A model generated the notes under the pieces. That model saw nothing but the letters and a program-made list of their open reading frames with translations. It was not told the origin of the DNA and did not search any database. Shown piece after piece: positions 44,645 through 53,343 of a stretch of 64,000 nucleotides of DNA. Source of the DNA: Amycolatopsis vancoresmycina (GTDB lineage: Bacteria > Actinomycetota > Actinomycetes > Mycobacteriales > Pseudonocardiaceae); assembly GCF_000716785.1 (NCBI RefSeq), contig NZ_JNYY01000008.1:62001-126000 (forward strand), given 5' to 3'. Numbering within the stretch: the first letter of the stretch is position 1; each line of letters begins with the position of its first letter. A program made the translations under genes and the position numbers.

Positions 44645-46284
44645 CCCGCATCGGCGGGGACGTCGTCGTCGAAACCCTGCGGGCGCTCGGCGCCGACACG
44701 GTGTTCGGCCTGCCCGGCCAGCACGCACTGGGCCTGTTCGAGGCGCTGCGGCGCGCCGGCGACCTGCGCGTGATCAGCGGGCGCGTCGAGAACAACCTGG
44801 CCTTCGCCGCCGACGGGCACGCCCGCGCCCGGCTCGCGGCGAACCCGGACGGCCCGGTCCCGGTGACGCCCCTGGTCGTCTCGACCGGCCCCGGCGCGTT
44901 GCTGACCCTGGCGTCCCTGCAGGAGTCGCGCGCGGCGTCGGTGCCGGTGCTCGGGATTTCGAGCCAGGTGCCGGTCGCCGGGCTCGGCGGCGGGCGGCAC
45001 GGGTACCTGCACGAGCTGCCCGACCAGCAGGCGAGCTTCCGGGACGTCGTGAAGTCGGTGCACGTGGTGCGGCGGGCGAGCCAGATCCCGTCGGCGCTGC
45101 GGGAGGCGTGGACGTCGGCGGCGACCGCGCCCTACGGCCCGGTCTGGGTCGAGATCCCGCAGGACGTGCTGCTCGGCCCGGCCGGGCTCCCGCCGATCAC
45201 GTCGGTGTCCGCCGCTCCCCCGGCGCTGGAACCGCTGCCCGAGCTGGTCACCGCCGCGGCTGAGCTGCTGGGAGCGGCGTCGAACCCGGTGATCCTGGCC
45301 GGCGGCGGTGCTTTGCGGTCCGGCGCTTCGGCCGAGCTGACGGCGCTGGCGGAGGCGTTGCGCGCGCCGGTGATCTCGACGTTCGGCGGCAAGGGCGTGT
45401 TCGGCTGGGACCACGAACTGTCCGGGCGGTCGTGGCTGGAGGACTGGCACACCACGGAGTTCCTGGCGGACGCCGACGTGCTGCTGGTGCTCGGCTCCGG
45501 GCTCGGCGAGCTGTCCAGCAACTACCGCGAGTTCGCCCCGCGCGGCCGGGTGGTCCAGGTCGAAGCCGACCTGGGGAAGCTGGAGTCGAACTACCCGGGC
45601 CTCGGCATCCACGCCGACGTCCGGCGCACCCTGCAGGCGTTGCTGGAGTGGGTGCCGATGCGGGCGTCCGACGGCCGGGCCGAGCGCGCGGTGTCCGGCC
45701 TGCTCGCGCGCGTCGAGTCGCGTTTGGACGGTCAGGACCTGGCCGCCGAGCGGAAGCTTATCGACGACATCCGGGCCGCGCTGCCCGCCGGCACGCAGAC
45801 GTTCTGGGACATGACGATCGCCGCGTACTGGGCGTGGTCGGCGTGGAACCCCGAGGGCGCGCCGATCCACACCGCGCAGGGCGCGGGCGGGCTCGGCTAC
45901 GGCCTCCCGGGCGCGCTCGGCGGCGCGGCCGCGGGCGGGACCACGCTGGCGGTGTCCGGCGACGGCGGCGCGATGTACGGCCTCGCCGAGCTGGCCACGG
46001 CGGTGCAGCACGGCCTCGACGTCACGTGGCTGATCGTCGACGACGGCGGCTACGGCATCCTGCGCGAGTACCTCACCGGCGCGTTCGGCCGGTCGACGGC
46101 CACCGAGCTGGCGCGGCCCGACTTCGTGGCGCTGGCCCGCTCGTTCGGCGTCCCGGCCCGGCTGTCCACACCGGACACCGTGGGCGCGGACCTCGCGGAA
46201 GCGCTCCGCACGCCCGGGCCGTCCGTCGTCGTCCTCCCCGCCTTGCTGAAGATGTTCGCGCCGACCCACCTGGAGCAGGCATGA
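44641..46284 (+). CDS. Thiamine-diphosphate-dependent enzyme, possible 2-ketoarginine decarboxylase
   Basis: 547 residues with the three domains of the acetolactate-synthase/decarboxylase family. Glu50 in SGRVENNLAFAADGHARA is the cofactor-activating residue. The GDG motif is at Asp441 (SGDGGAMYGLAELA), but the usual Asn-Asn 27 residues later is Asp-Asp (IVDDGGYGIL, Asp467-Asp468). Related enzymes in guanidino operons of other actinobacteria carry the name thiamine pyrophosphate-binding protein. AruI of Pseudomonas decarboxylates 2-ketoarginine and belongs to this superfamily; the same role is inferred from the neighbours. Confidence 0.82.
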   Translation: MTRIGGDVVVETLRALGADTVFGLPGQHALGLFEALRRAGDLRVISGRVENNLAFAADGHARARLAANPDGPVPVTPLVVSTGPGALLTLASLQESRAASVPVLGISSQVPVAGLGGGRHGYLHELPDQQASFRDVVKSVHVVRRASQIPSALREAWTSAATAPYGPVWVEIPQDVLLGPAGLPPITSVSAAPPALEPLPELVTAAAELLGAASNPVILAGGGALRSGASAELTALAEALRAPVISTFGGKGVFGWDHELSGRSWLEDWHTTEFLADADVLLVLGSGLGELSSNYREFAPRGRVVQVEADLGKLESNYPGLGIHADVRRTLQALLEWVPMRASDGRAERAVSGLLARVESRLDGQDLAAERKLIDDIRAALPAGTQTFWDMTIAAYWAWSAWNPEGAPIHTAQGAGGLGYGLPGALGGAAAGGTTLAVSGDGGAMYGLAELATAVQHGLDVTWLIVDDGGYGILREYLTGAFGRSTATELARPDFVALARSFGVPARLSTPDTVGADLAEALRTPGPSVVVLPALLKMFAPTHLEQA

Positions 46285-47639
46285 CCCGCACGCTCGACCT
46301 GACCGACCCGGCGACCGGCGAGGTCTTCGGGACCACTCCCGTCGCGTCCGCGTCCGAAGTGGACACGGCGCTCGAATCGGCCGCGCAAGCGTTTGCGATC
46401 TGGCGGCGCAGCACCCCGGCGCAACGGCAGCTGGCGCTGCTGAAGATCGCCGACGCCCTGGAGGCCCGGGCGGCCGAGTTCGCCGACCTGGAGGTGCGCG
46501 AGACCGGCAAGATCCGGTCGGTGGTGCTCGAGGAGGAGATTCCGGAGTGCGTGAGCGCGCTGCGGTTCTTCGCGGGTGCCGCGCGGCACCTCGAAGGCAC
46601 CGCGGCCGGCGAGTACGCGCCCGGCCACACGTCGGTCATCCGCCGGGAGCCGGTCGGCGTCTGCGCGCAGATCGCGCCGTGGAACTACCCGCTGATGATG
46701 GCGGTCTGGAAGATCGCCCCGGCACTGGCGGCGGGCAACACGGTGGTGCTCAAGCCGGCCGAGACGACCCCGTCGACGGCCGTGCTGCTGGCGCGCGTGG
46801 CCGCGGAGTTCCTGCCCGCGGGCGCGTTCACCGTGCTGACCGGCGACCGCGACACAGGCCGCGCGCTGGTCCGCCACCCGGTCACGGACCTGGTCTCCAT
46901 CACGGGGTCGACGCGGGCGGGCATCGACGTCGCCACCGTGGCGGCCGCCGACCTCAAGCGCACGCACCTGGAACTGGGCGGCAACGCGCCACTGCTGGTC
47001 TTCCCGGACGCCGACGTCGCATCGACGACCGAGGGCATCGTCGGCGCGGCGTTCTACAACGCGGGGCAGGACTGTACGGCGGGCAGCCGGGTGCTGGTGC
47101 ACGCTTCGATCCACGACGACTTCGTCGCGGCGCTGGCGAAAACCGCCGCGGCGCAGACGCCGGGTGTGGACTACGGGCCGCTCAACAGCGCGGCGCAGCT
47201 CTCGCGCGTCGAAGGGCTCATCGCGCGGCTGCCGTCACACGCCCGCATCGAGACCGGCGGGACGCGGTTCGGTTCCCGCGGGTTCGCCTTCGCCCCCACG
47301 GTGGTTTCGGGGGTGCGGCAGGACGACGAAATCGTCCAGGAGGAGATCTTCGGCCCGGTGATCACGGTCCAGTCCTTTTCGGACGAAGCTGCGGGCGTGG
47401 CCATGGCCAACGGCGTCCCCTATGGCCTGGCGTCCTCGGTGTGGACGCGCGACCTGGCGGTGGCCGCACGGGTGTCGGCCGAACTGGACTTCGGCTGCGT
47501 GTGGGTGAACACGCACGGCCCCCTGGTGGCCGAAATGCCCCACGGCGGCTTCGGCCATTCCGGCCACGGCAAGGACCTCTCGGCGTACGCGTTCGCCGAG
47601 TACACCCGCGTCAAGCACGTGATGACGAGGTTCGCATGA
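46281..47639 (+). CDS. Aldehyde dehydrogenase, probable 4-guanidino- or 4-aminobutyraldehyde dehydrogenase
   Basis: 452 residues. NAD-dependent ALDH core: QIAPWNYPLMMAVWKIAPAL, ITGSTRAGIDVATVAA, the base in HLELGGNAPLLVF and the nucleophile cysteine in NAGQDCTAGSRVLVH. It is closest in style to gamma-aminobutyraldehyde dehydrogenases. In an AruI/KauB/GbuA-type route it would oxidise 4-guanidinobutyraldehyde to 4-guanidinobutyrate, substrate of the ureohydrolase two genes upstream. ATG overlaps the preceding stop by 4 nt. Confidence 0.87.
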   Translation: MTRTLDLTDPATGEVFGTTPVASASEVDTALESAAQAFAIWRRSTPAQRQLALLKIADALEARAAEFADLEVRETGKIRSVVLEEEIPECVSALRFFAGAARHLEGTAAGEYAPGHTSVIRREPVGVCAQIAPWNYPLMMAVWKIAPALAAGNTVVLKPAETTPSTAVLLARVAAEFLPAGAFTVLTGDRDTGRALVRHPVTDLVSITGSTRAGIDVATVAAADLKRTHLELGGNAPLLVFPDADVASTTEGIVGAAFYNAGQDCTAGSRVLVHASIHDDFVAALAKTAAAQTPGVDYGPLNSAAQLSRVEGLIARLPSHARIETGGTRFGSRGFAFAPTVVSGVRQDDEIVQEEIFGPVITVQSFSDEAAGVAMANGVPYGLASSVWTRDLAVAARVSAELDFGCVWVNTHGPLVAEMPHGGFGHSGHGKDLSAYAFAEYTRVKHVMTRFA

Positions 47640-49087
47640 GCACGCGGGTGACCGAGGTCGAGCAGCACGGCATCGCCCCGATCCCGCCGGCCGACCAGAC
47701 ATCCCGCCCGCGCGACCTGTTCCGCCTGGCCTTCGGCGGCGCGAACACCTTCGCCACGATCATCCTGGGCACGTTGCCGATCGCCTACGGGCTGAGCTTC
47801 CGCGACGCGGTGCTGGCCACCGCGCTCGGCGTGGTCGTCGGCGGCCTGGTGCTGGCCCCGATGGCCCTGTTCGGACCGCGGACCCGCACGAACAACGCGG
47901 TGTCGTCGGGCGCGCACTTCGGCGTGGTGGGCCGCTGCGTGGGATCTTTCCTGTCCCTGCTGACGGCCATCACCTTCTTCGCGATCTCGGTGTGGGTGAG
48001 CGGCGACGCGGTGGCGGGCGCGGCCCAGCGCCTGTTCGGCTTCGACGGCGGCCCCCTGCTGCGCGGGGTGGCCTACGGCGTGATCGCGACCGCGACGCTC
48101 GTGGTGTGCATCTACGGCTACCGGTTCATGCTCCTGGTCAACCGCGTCGCGGTCGTCCTGGGAACGGCGATCATGCTGCTGGGCGTGTTCGCCTACGGCG
48201 GCACGTTCGACCCCGGCTACGCGGGCACGGGAACGTACGCGCTGGGAACGTTCTGGCCGACGTTCACCTTGGCGGCGTTGACGGCACTGGCCAACCCGAT
48301 CTCGTTCGGCGCGTTCCTCGGCGACTGGGCCCGCTACATCCCGGCGTCACACCGCAAGCGCTCACTGCTGGCGGCACCGTTCCTGGCCCAGGTGGCCACG
48401 CTGCTCCCCTTCGGCTTCGGCATCGCGACGGCGACCCTGGTGGCGAACCCGGCGGACTACATCACCGGCCTGACGGAGATTTCCCCGCTGTGGTACGCCA
48501 TCCCGTTGATCGTGGTGGCCCTGATCGGCGGCCTGTCCACCGGAACGACGTCGCTGTACGGAACGGGCCTCGACTTCAGTTCGATCTTCCCGAGGCTGTC
48601 CCGGGTCCGGGCGACGCTGCTGATCGGGACGCTGAGCGTGGCGTTCATCTTCGTCGGCAACTTCGTGCTGGACATGGTGTCGAGCATCAACGCGTTCGCC
48701 ACGCTGATCGTGCTGTGCACCAGCCCCTGGATGGTGATCATGATGATCGGCTTCGTGCAGCGACGCGGGTTCTACGACGTCGCGGATCTGCAGGTGTTCA
48801 ACGAGGGCCGCCAGGGCGGCAGGTACTGGTTCACCCGAGGGGTGAACTGGCGAGCCATGGCGGCGTGGATCCCGGCGACCACACTGGGGTTGCTGTGCGC
48901 GAACACCCCGATGATCGCCGGCCCGCTGAAGGACATAGCGGGCGGCGTGGACATCAGCCTGCTGATGACACTGGTGACCGCCGCGGTCGCCTATCCGGTG
49001 CTGGTGAAGCTGTTCCCGGAGCCGCCCGAAGTGCTCGGCCCGGTCGCGGACACCGCGGCGCCCGCCGCACTGGGCGCGCGAGCCTGA
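47636..49087 (+). CDS. NCS1-family purine-cytosine permease-like transporter
   Basis: 483 residues, about twelve membrane helices. NCS1 marks include RDLFRLAFGGANTFATIILG, ALTALANPISFGAFLGDWAR, RYIPASHRKRSLLAAPFLAQ and WMVIMMIGFVQRRGFYDVAD. It is the last gene of the operon, coupled to the aldehyde dehydrogenase by ATGA, and ends at a strong terminator. Members import cytosine, purines, allantoin or related nitrogen compounds; here a guanidino compound is plausible. Why the operon encodes two transporters is unclear. Confidence 0.88.
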   Translation: MSTRVTEVEQHGIAPIPPADQTSRPRDLFRLAFGGANTFATIILGTLPIAYGLSFRDAVLATALGVVVGGLVLAPMALFGPRTRTNNAVSSGAHFGVVGRCVGSFLSLLTAITFFAISVWVSGDAVAGAAQRLFGFDGGPLLRGVAYGVIATATLVVCIYGYRFMLLVNRVAVVLGTAIMLLGVFAYGGTFDPGYAGTGTYALGTFWPTFTLAALTALANPISFGAFLGDWARYIPASHRKRSLLAAPFLAQVATLLPFGFGIATATLVANPADYITGLTEISPLWYAIPLIVVALIGGLSTGTTSLYGTGLDFSSIFPRLSRVRATLLIGTLSVAFIFVGNFVLDMVSSINAFATLIVLCTSPWMVIMMIGFVQRRGFYDVADLQVFNEGRQGGRYWFTRGVNWRAMAAWIPATTLGLLCANTPMIAGPLKDIAGGVDISLLMTLVTAAVAYPVLVKLFPEPPEVLGPVADTAAPAALGARA

Positions 49088-49090
49088 AGT

Positions 49091-49121
49091 CCCTGCCCGG
49101 GCGGGGATCGCCCGGGCAGGG
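49091..49121. terminator. Strong hairpin between the NCS1 permease and dxs
   Basis: Thirteen-base perfect arms (CCCTGCCCGGGCG and complement) with loop GGGAT, directly after the permease stop and 15 nt before the end of dxs on the other strand. It is suited to terminate both transcripts. Confidence 0.85.
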
Positions 49122-49135
49122 TCGAGCTCGCCCGC

Positions 49136-51046
49136 TCAGCTGCGGTCGGCGTTCTTCTTCGCCGGCTCGTCCGAACCCAACCGGCCCGAGGCCCATTCGG
49201 TCACCCGGCGGGCCACGTCCTGAGCCGTCAGCCCGATCCGCCCCAGCACCTCGTCGCGGCTCCCGTGGTCGTGGAACGACTGGGGTACGGCCAGATCCCG
49301 CAGCGGCACGTCGCACTCGGCGTCCCGGAACAGCGCCGCCAGCGCCGAGCCGAACCCGCCGTGACGGCCGCTGTCCTCCACCGTCACCACCAGCTTGTGC
49401 TGTGACGCCAGCGCCACGAGCTCGGCCGGGACCGGCAGCACCCACCGCGGGTCCACCACGGTCACGCCGATCCCCTGGTCGGCCAGCCGGTCCGCGGCCG
49501 CCAGTCCCAGTGTCGCGAATGCACCTACCGTCACCAGCAGCACGTCGGCGCCTTCGGCCGGGCGGCGCAGCACGTCGACCGTGCCGATCCGCTCGACCGC
49601 CGTCACGTCCGTCCCGACCTTGCCCTTGGAGAACCGCAGCGCCGTCGGGCCGTCCGACACCGCAACGGCCTCGCGCAGTTCCTCACGCAGCGTCGCCGGG
49701 TCGCGCGGCGCCGCCACCCGCATCCCCGGCACCATCCCGAGCAGCGACAGGTCCCACATGCCGTGGTGGCTCGGCCCGTCCGGCCCGGTGATCCCGGCCC
49801 GGTCGAGCACCAGCGTCACCGGCAGGCGGTGCAGCGCGACGTCCATCAGCACCTGGTCGAACGCCCGGTTCAGGAACGTCGAGTAGATCGCCACCACCGG
49901 GTGCCGGCCGCCCATGGCCAGCCCCGCCGCCGAGGTGACGGCGTGCTGCTCGGCGATGCCGACGTCGTACCAGCGGTCCGGGAACGCCTCGGCGAACTTG
50001 TCCAGCCCGGTCGAGCGCAGCATCGCCGCGGTGATCGCGACGACGTCCTCGCGCTCGGCGCCGATCGCCGCCAGCTCCGAGCCGAACACGCCGGTCCAGC
50101 TGGGGCCCTTCACCGGCGGCAGGCCGGTCTCCGGGTCGATCGGGTCGGTCTGGTGCATCTGGTCGTGCTGGTTGTTCACCGCGGGCGCGTAGCCGTGGCC
50201 CTTCTCGGTGACCACGTGCACGATCACCGCGCCGCCGAACGCCTTCGCGCTGTGCAGGGCCTTCTCGAGCGCCACCTGGTCGTGGCCGTCGACCGGGCCG
50301 AGGTACTTCAGGCCGAGGTCGGAGAACATCGCCTGCGGGCTCAGCGCGTCCTTCAGGCCGGCCTTCGCCGCGTGCAGCGCCGCGTAGATCGGCCTGCCGA
50401 CGACCGGGGTGTGCCGCAGCAGCTCGCGGCCGCCGTCGAGCAGCCGCTCGTAGCCGGGCTGCAGGCGCAGCGCCGCGAGGTGGTCGGCCAGCCCGCCGAT
50501 GGTCGGCGAGTACGAGCGGCCGTTGTCGTTGATCACGATGACGACCGGGCGGTCCCGGTGCGCGGCGATGTTGTTGAGCGCCTCCCAGCACATGCCGCCG
50601 GTGAGCGCGCCGTCGCCGACGACGGCGATCGCGTGCCGCCCGCCGCCGGCCAGCTCGAACGCCTTCGCCAGGCCGTCCACATAGGACAGTCCGGACGACG
50701 CGTGGCTGCTCTCCACCCAGTCGTGCTCACTCTCCGCGCGCGACGGGTAACCGGTGACCCCGCCGGTCTGGCGCAGCAGGTCGAACCCGTCGGCGCGGCC
50801 GGTGACGATCTTGTGCACGTACGCCTGGTGACCGACGTCCCAGACGATCGCGTCGCGCGGCGAGTCGAACACGCGGTGCAGCGCCAGGGTGAGCTCGACG
50901 ACGCCGAGGTTCGGCCCCAGGTGCCCGCCCGCCCGCCGGACCTTGTCGACGAGGAAGTCCCGGATCTCGGCGGCCAGTTCGCCGAGGTCCTCGACACTCA
51001 TGCGCTTCAGGTCCGCCGGTCCGCCCACGGACTCCAGCATCGTCAC
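49136..51046 (-). CDS. dxs: 1-deoxy-D-xylulose-5-phosphate synthase
   Basis: 636 residues. First enzyme of the MEP isoprenoid pathway, joining pyruvate and glyceraldehyde 3-phosphate with thiamine diphosphate. Evidence: HLGPNLGVVELTLALHRVFD, the GDG motif AVVGDGALTGGMCWEALNN with the Asn segment VIVINDNGRSYSPTIGG, YDVGIAEQHAVTSAAGLAMG and the conserved FLNRAFDQVLMDVALHRLPV. GTG 51046 (then ATG 51040, also possible) gives the usual N-terminus. It corresponds to dxs1 (Rv2682c) in the syntenic mycobacterial block. Confidence 0.96.
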   Translation of the reverse strand: MTMLESVGGPADLKRMSVEDLGELAAEIRDFLVDKVRRAGGHLGPNLGVVELTLALHRVFDSPRDAIVWDVGHQAYVHKIVTGRADGFDLLRQTGGVTGYPSRAESEHDWVESSHASSGLSYVDGLAKAFELAGGGRHAIAVVGDGALTGGMCWEALNNIAAHRDRPVVIVINDNGRSYSPTIGGLADHLAALRLQPGYERLLDGGRELLRHTPVVGRPIYAALHAAKAGLKDALSPQAMFSDLGLKYLGPVDGHDQVALEKALHSAKAFGGAVIVHVVTEKGHGYAPAVNNQHDQMHQTDPIDPETGLPPVKGPSWTGVFGSELAAIGAEREDVVAITAAMLRSTGLDKFAEAFPDRWYDVGIAEQHAVTSAAGLAMGGRHPVVAIYSTFLNRAFDQVLMDVALHRLPVTLVLDRAGITGPDGPSHHGMWDLSLLGMVPGMRVAAPRDPATLREELREAVAVSDGPTALRFSKGKVGTDVTAVERIGTVDVLRRPAEGADVLLVTVGAFATLGLAAADRLADQGIGVTVVDPRWVLPVPAELVALASQHKLVVTVEDSGRHGGFGSALAALFRDAECDVPLRDLAVPQSFHDHGSRDEVLGRIGLTAQDVARRVTEWASGRLGSDEPAKKNADRS

Positions 51047-51220
51047 TCGTCTCCACCTCACTCGCTCGGTTCCGGCCAGTCTACGGAGAGCCGCCAGCGG
51101 ACAGCCGCAGGCCGCGTCCGGCGTCACAACCGGAGCGCGACCACAGGTCAGCACCCGGGGTGAACCTCGTCTCGCCGCGTCGCTGTGGCGGTCACGCGGC
51201 GTGGCCACGAGAATGGCCGC

Positions 51221-52690
51221 ATGGCGGACTTCTTCATCGGCGGCGACTGGGTGGACGCGGTGGACGGCGGGCGGCGCGAGATCCGCTGCCCGGCCGACGG
51301 CTCCCTGGTCGCGACGGTCGCCGAGGGCACCGCCAAGGACACCGAGGCCGCCATCGCGGCGGCGCGCCGGGCGTTCGACACCGGCCCGTGGCCCGGCACC
51401 CCCGCCCACCTGCGCGGCGACCTGCTGCTGCGCACCGCGGACCTGCTGGACCGCGACGCGGAGGCGTTCGCCCGCGCCGAGTCGCTCGACACCGGCAAGC
51501 GCCTGGTGGAGAGCCGGTACGACATGGCGGACATCGCCGCCTGCCTGCGCTACTTCGGCAAGCTCGCGGCGCAGGACGCCGGGCGGGTCGTCGACACCGG
51601 CAACCCGGACGCGGTCAGCCGGATCGTGCACGAGCCGGTCGGCGTCTGCGGCCTGATCACGCCGTGGAACTACCCGCTGCTGCAGACCGTGTGGAAGATC
51701 GCGCCGGCGCTGGCGGCGGGCAACACGTTCGTGCTGAAGCCCAGCGAGCTGACCCCGCACACCGCGATCCTGTTCCTCAAGCTGCTCACCGAGGCGGGCC
51801 TGCCGCCGGGCGTGGGGAACCTGGTGCTGGGCGCGGGCGCCGAGGCGGGCGCGCCGCTGGCGGCCCACCCGGATGTCGACCTCGTGTCGTTCACCGGCGG
51901 CCTGGCGACCGGCAAGGTGATCGCCGCGTCGGCCGCGGCCACGGTCAAGAAGGTGGCACTGGAGCTGGGCGGCAAGAACCCGAACGTGGTGTTCGCCGAC
52001 GCCGACTTCGAGACCGCGGTCGACTACGCGCTGACCGCGGTGTTCCTCCACTCGGGCCAGGTGTGCTCCGCGGGCGCGCGGCTGATCGTCCAGCGCGAGT
52101 GGCACGACGAGTTCGTCGACGAGCTGGTGCGCCGCGCCGAGCGGATCCGGCTGGGCGGCCCGTTCGACCCGCACGCGGAGACCGGGCCGCTGATCTCGGC
52201 GGCGCACCGCGCGAAGGTGGAGGCGTACGTGGCGGCGGCGCTGGCCGAGGGCGCGGTGCTGCGCACCGGCGGCCGCCGTCCGGACGACCCGGCGCTGGCC
52301 GCCGGTTTCTACTACCTGCCGACCATCCTGGACCAGGTGAAACAGGGCTCGTCGGCGGTGACCGACGAGTCGTTCGGCCCGGTCCTGACGGTCGAGACGT
52401 TCACCGACGAGGACGACGCGGTCCGCATCGCCAACGACACGCACTACGGCCTGGCGGGAGCGGTGTTCACCCAGGACGCGGGGCGCGCGCAGCGGGTGGC
52501 GGGCCGGCTGCGCCACGGGACGGTGTGGATCAACGACTTCCACCCGTACCTGCCCCAGGCCGAGTGGGGCGGCTACAAGCAGTCGGGCTTCGGCCGCGAG
52601 CTGGGCCCGACGGGGCTGGCCGAGTACACCGAGGTCAAGCACATCTACCAGAACCTGCGCCCGGCCCCGCAGCACTGGTTCGCGGGCTGA
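51221..52690 (+). CDS. Aldehyde dehydrogenase, betaine-aldehyde-dehydrogenase-like
   Basis: 489 residues with all ALDH features: ITPWNYPLLQTVWKIAPALA, FTGGLATGKVIAASAAATVK, base in ALELGGKNPNVVFADADFE, catalytic cysteine in HSGQVCSAGARLIV and ESFGPVLTVETF. The ending EYTEVKHIYQNL and the presence of NDFHPYLPQAEWGGYKQSG resemble betaine aldehyde dehydrogenases (glycine betaine synthesis), but substrate is not certain. ATG 51221 is chosen over the longer frame from 51185. It stands alone, divergent from dxs. Confidence 0.85.
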   Translation: MADFFIGGDWVDAVDGGRREIRCPADGSLVATVAEGTAKDTEAAIAAARRAFDTGPWPGTPAHLRGDLLLRTADLLDRDAEAFARAESLDTGKRLVESRYDMADIAACLRYFGKLAAQDAGRVVDTGNPDAVSRIVHEPVGVCGLITPWNYPLLQTVWKIAPALAAGNTFVLKPSELTPHTAILFLKLLTEAGLPPGVGNLVLGAGAEAGAPLAAHPDVDLVSFTGGLATGKVIAASAAATVKKVALELGGKNPNVVFADADFETAVDYALTAVFLHSGQVCSAGARLIVQREWHDEFVDELVRRAERIRLGGPFDPHAETGPLISAAHRAKVEAYVAAALAEGAVLRTGGRRPDDPALAAGFYYLPTILDQVKQGSSAVTDESFGPVLTVETFTDEDDAVRIANDTHYGLAGAVFTQDAGRAQRVAGRLRHGTVWINDFHPYLPQAEWGGYKQSGFGRELGPTGLAEYTEVKHIYQNLRPAPQHWFAG

Positions 52691-52763
52691 GCATCGCCCG
52701 ATCGGGAACGCCCGGACGGCCCAGCGCCTTATGCTGCCCCCACCGCGACGCAGGGAGGCCGGA

Positions 52764-53201
52764 GTGGACCAGCAGCGACCGGGGAACCGGCTCCGGGGCC
52801 CGCGGGCCGTCCTGGTGGGACTGGCCGGGCTGGGCGTGATCGCCGGCCTGACCCTGCGGACGGCGGAGTACCCGGGAGCGCTGCCCCCGGGAACGCCCGA
52901 CCCGGAGCTGGACCTGGGCCTGCGCCTGGTGTGCGCGGCGGCGGTGCTGATCGCGGTGACGCTGGCGTACCTGACGTTCGCCCGCCACCAGGACGAGCCA
53001 CTGGCCATGGCGTCCTTGCCGGGCCTGGTGGTGACGGGCGTGATCCTGCGCCACCTGGTGGTGACGCTCCCGGGAGTGACCCGCATCCAGCCGGCGGCCC
53101 GGGTGGTGCCCGGAGCGGGAACGTGGGTGCTGCTGGTGTCGGGCGTGGCGATGACGGCGGCAGGCTTGGCGGCGGCGTTCGCGGTGCGCCGAGCAGGCTA
53201 A
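52764..53201 (+). CDS. Small four-helix membrane protein of unknown function
   Basis: 145 residues with four hydrophobic stretches: AVLVGLAGLGVIAGLTLR, LVCAAAVLIAVTLAYLTF, MASLPGLVVTGVILRHLVV and WVLLVSGVAMTAAGLAAAF. A proline-rich loop (PGALPPGTPDPELDLGLRL) joins helices one and two. CAGGGAGG lies 7 nt before GTG 52764. I do not recognise the family. It is a single gene; the 142 nt after it carry only a short hairpin (GCCTGCCGGCAGGC at 53207-53220). Confidence 0.6.
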   Translation: MDQQRPGNRLRGPRAVLVGLAGLGVIAGLTLRTAEYPGALPPGTPDPELDLGLRLVCAAAVLIAVTLAYLTFARHQDEPLAMASLPGLVVTGVILRHLVVTLPGVTRIQPAARVVPGAGTWVLLVSGVAMTAAGLAAAFAVRRAG

Positions 53202-53343
53202 GCGACGCCTGCCGGCAGGCACGACAGCGCGCCGGTTCGGCCGACGACCAACTACTGCACTCGCGGCCGCGCCGGGCGCCGGCCCGACCGGGCAGCCGCG
53301 CCCACGACCGCACCCGGCCGGAGAACACCGCGCCGCGTCCGGC

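Noticed and set aside
49136..53086. 1316-codon minus-strand frame ending in dxs
   Set aside because: Only the part from 51046 is Dxs; the rest is antisense to the aldehyde dehydrogenase.
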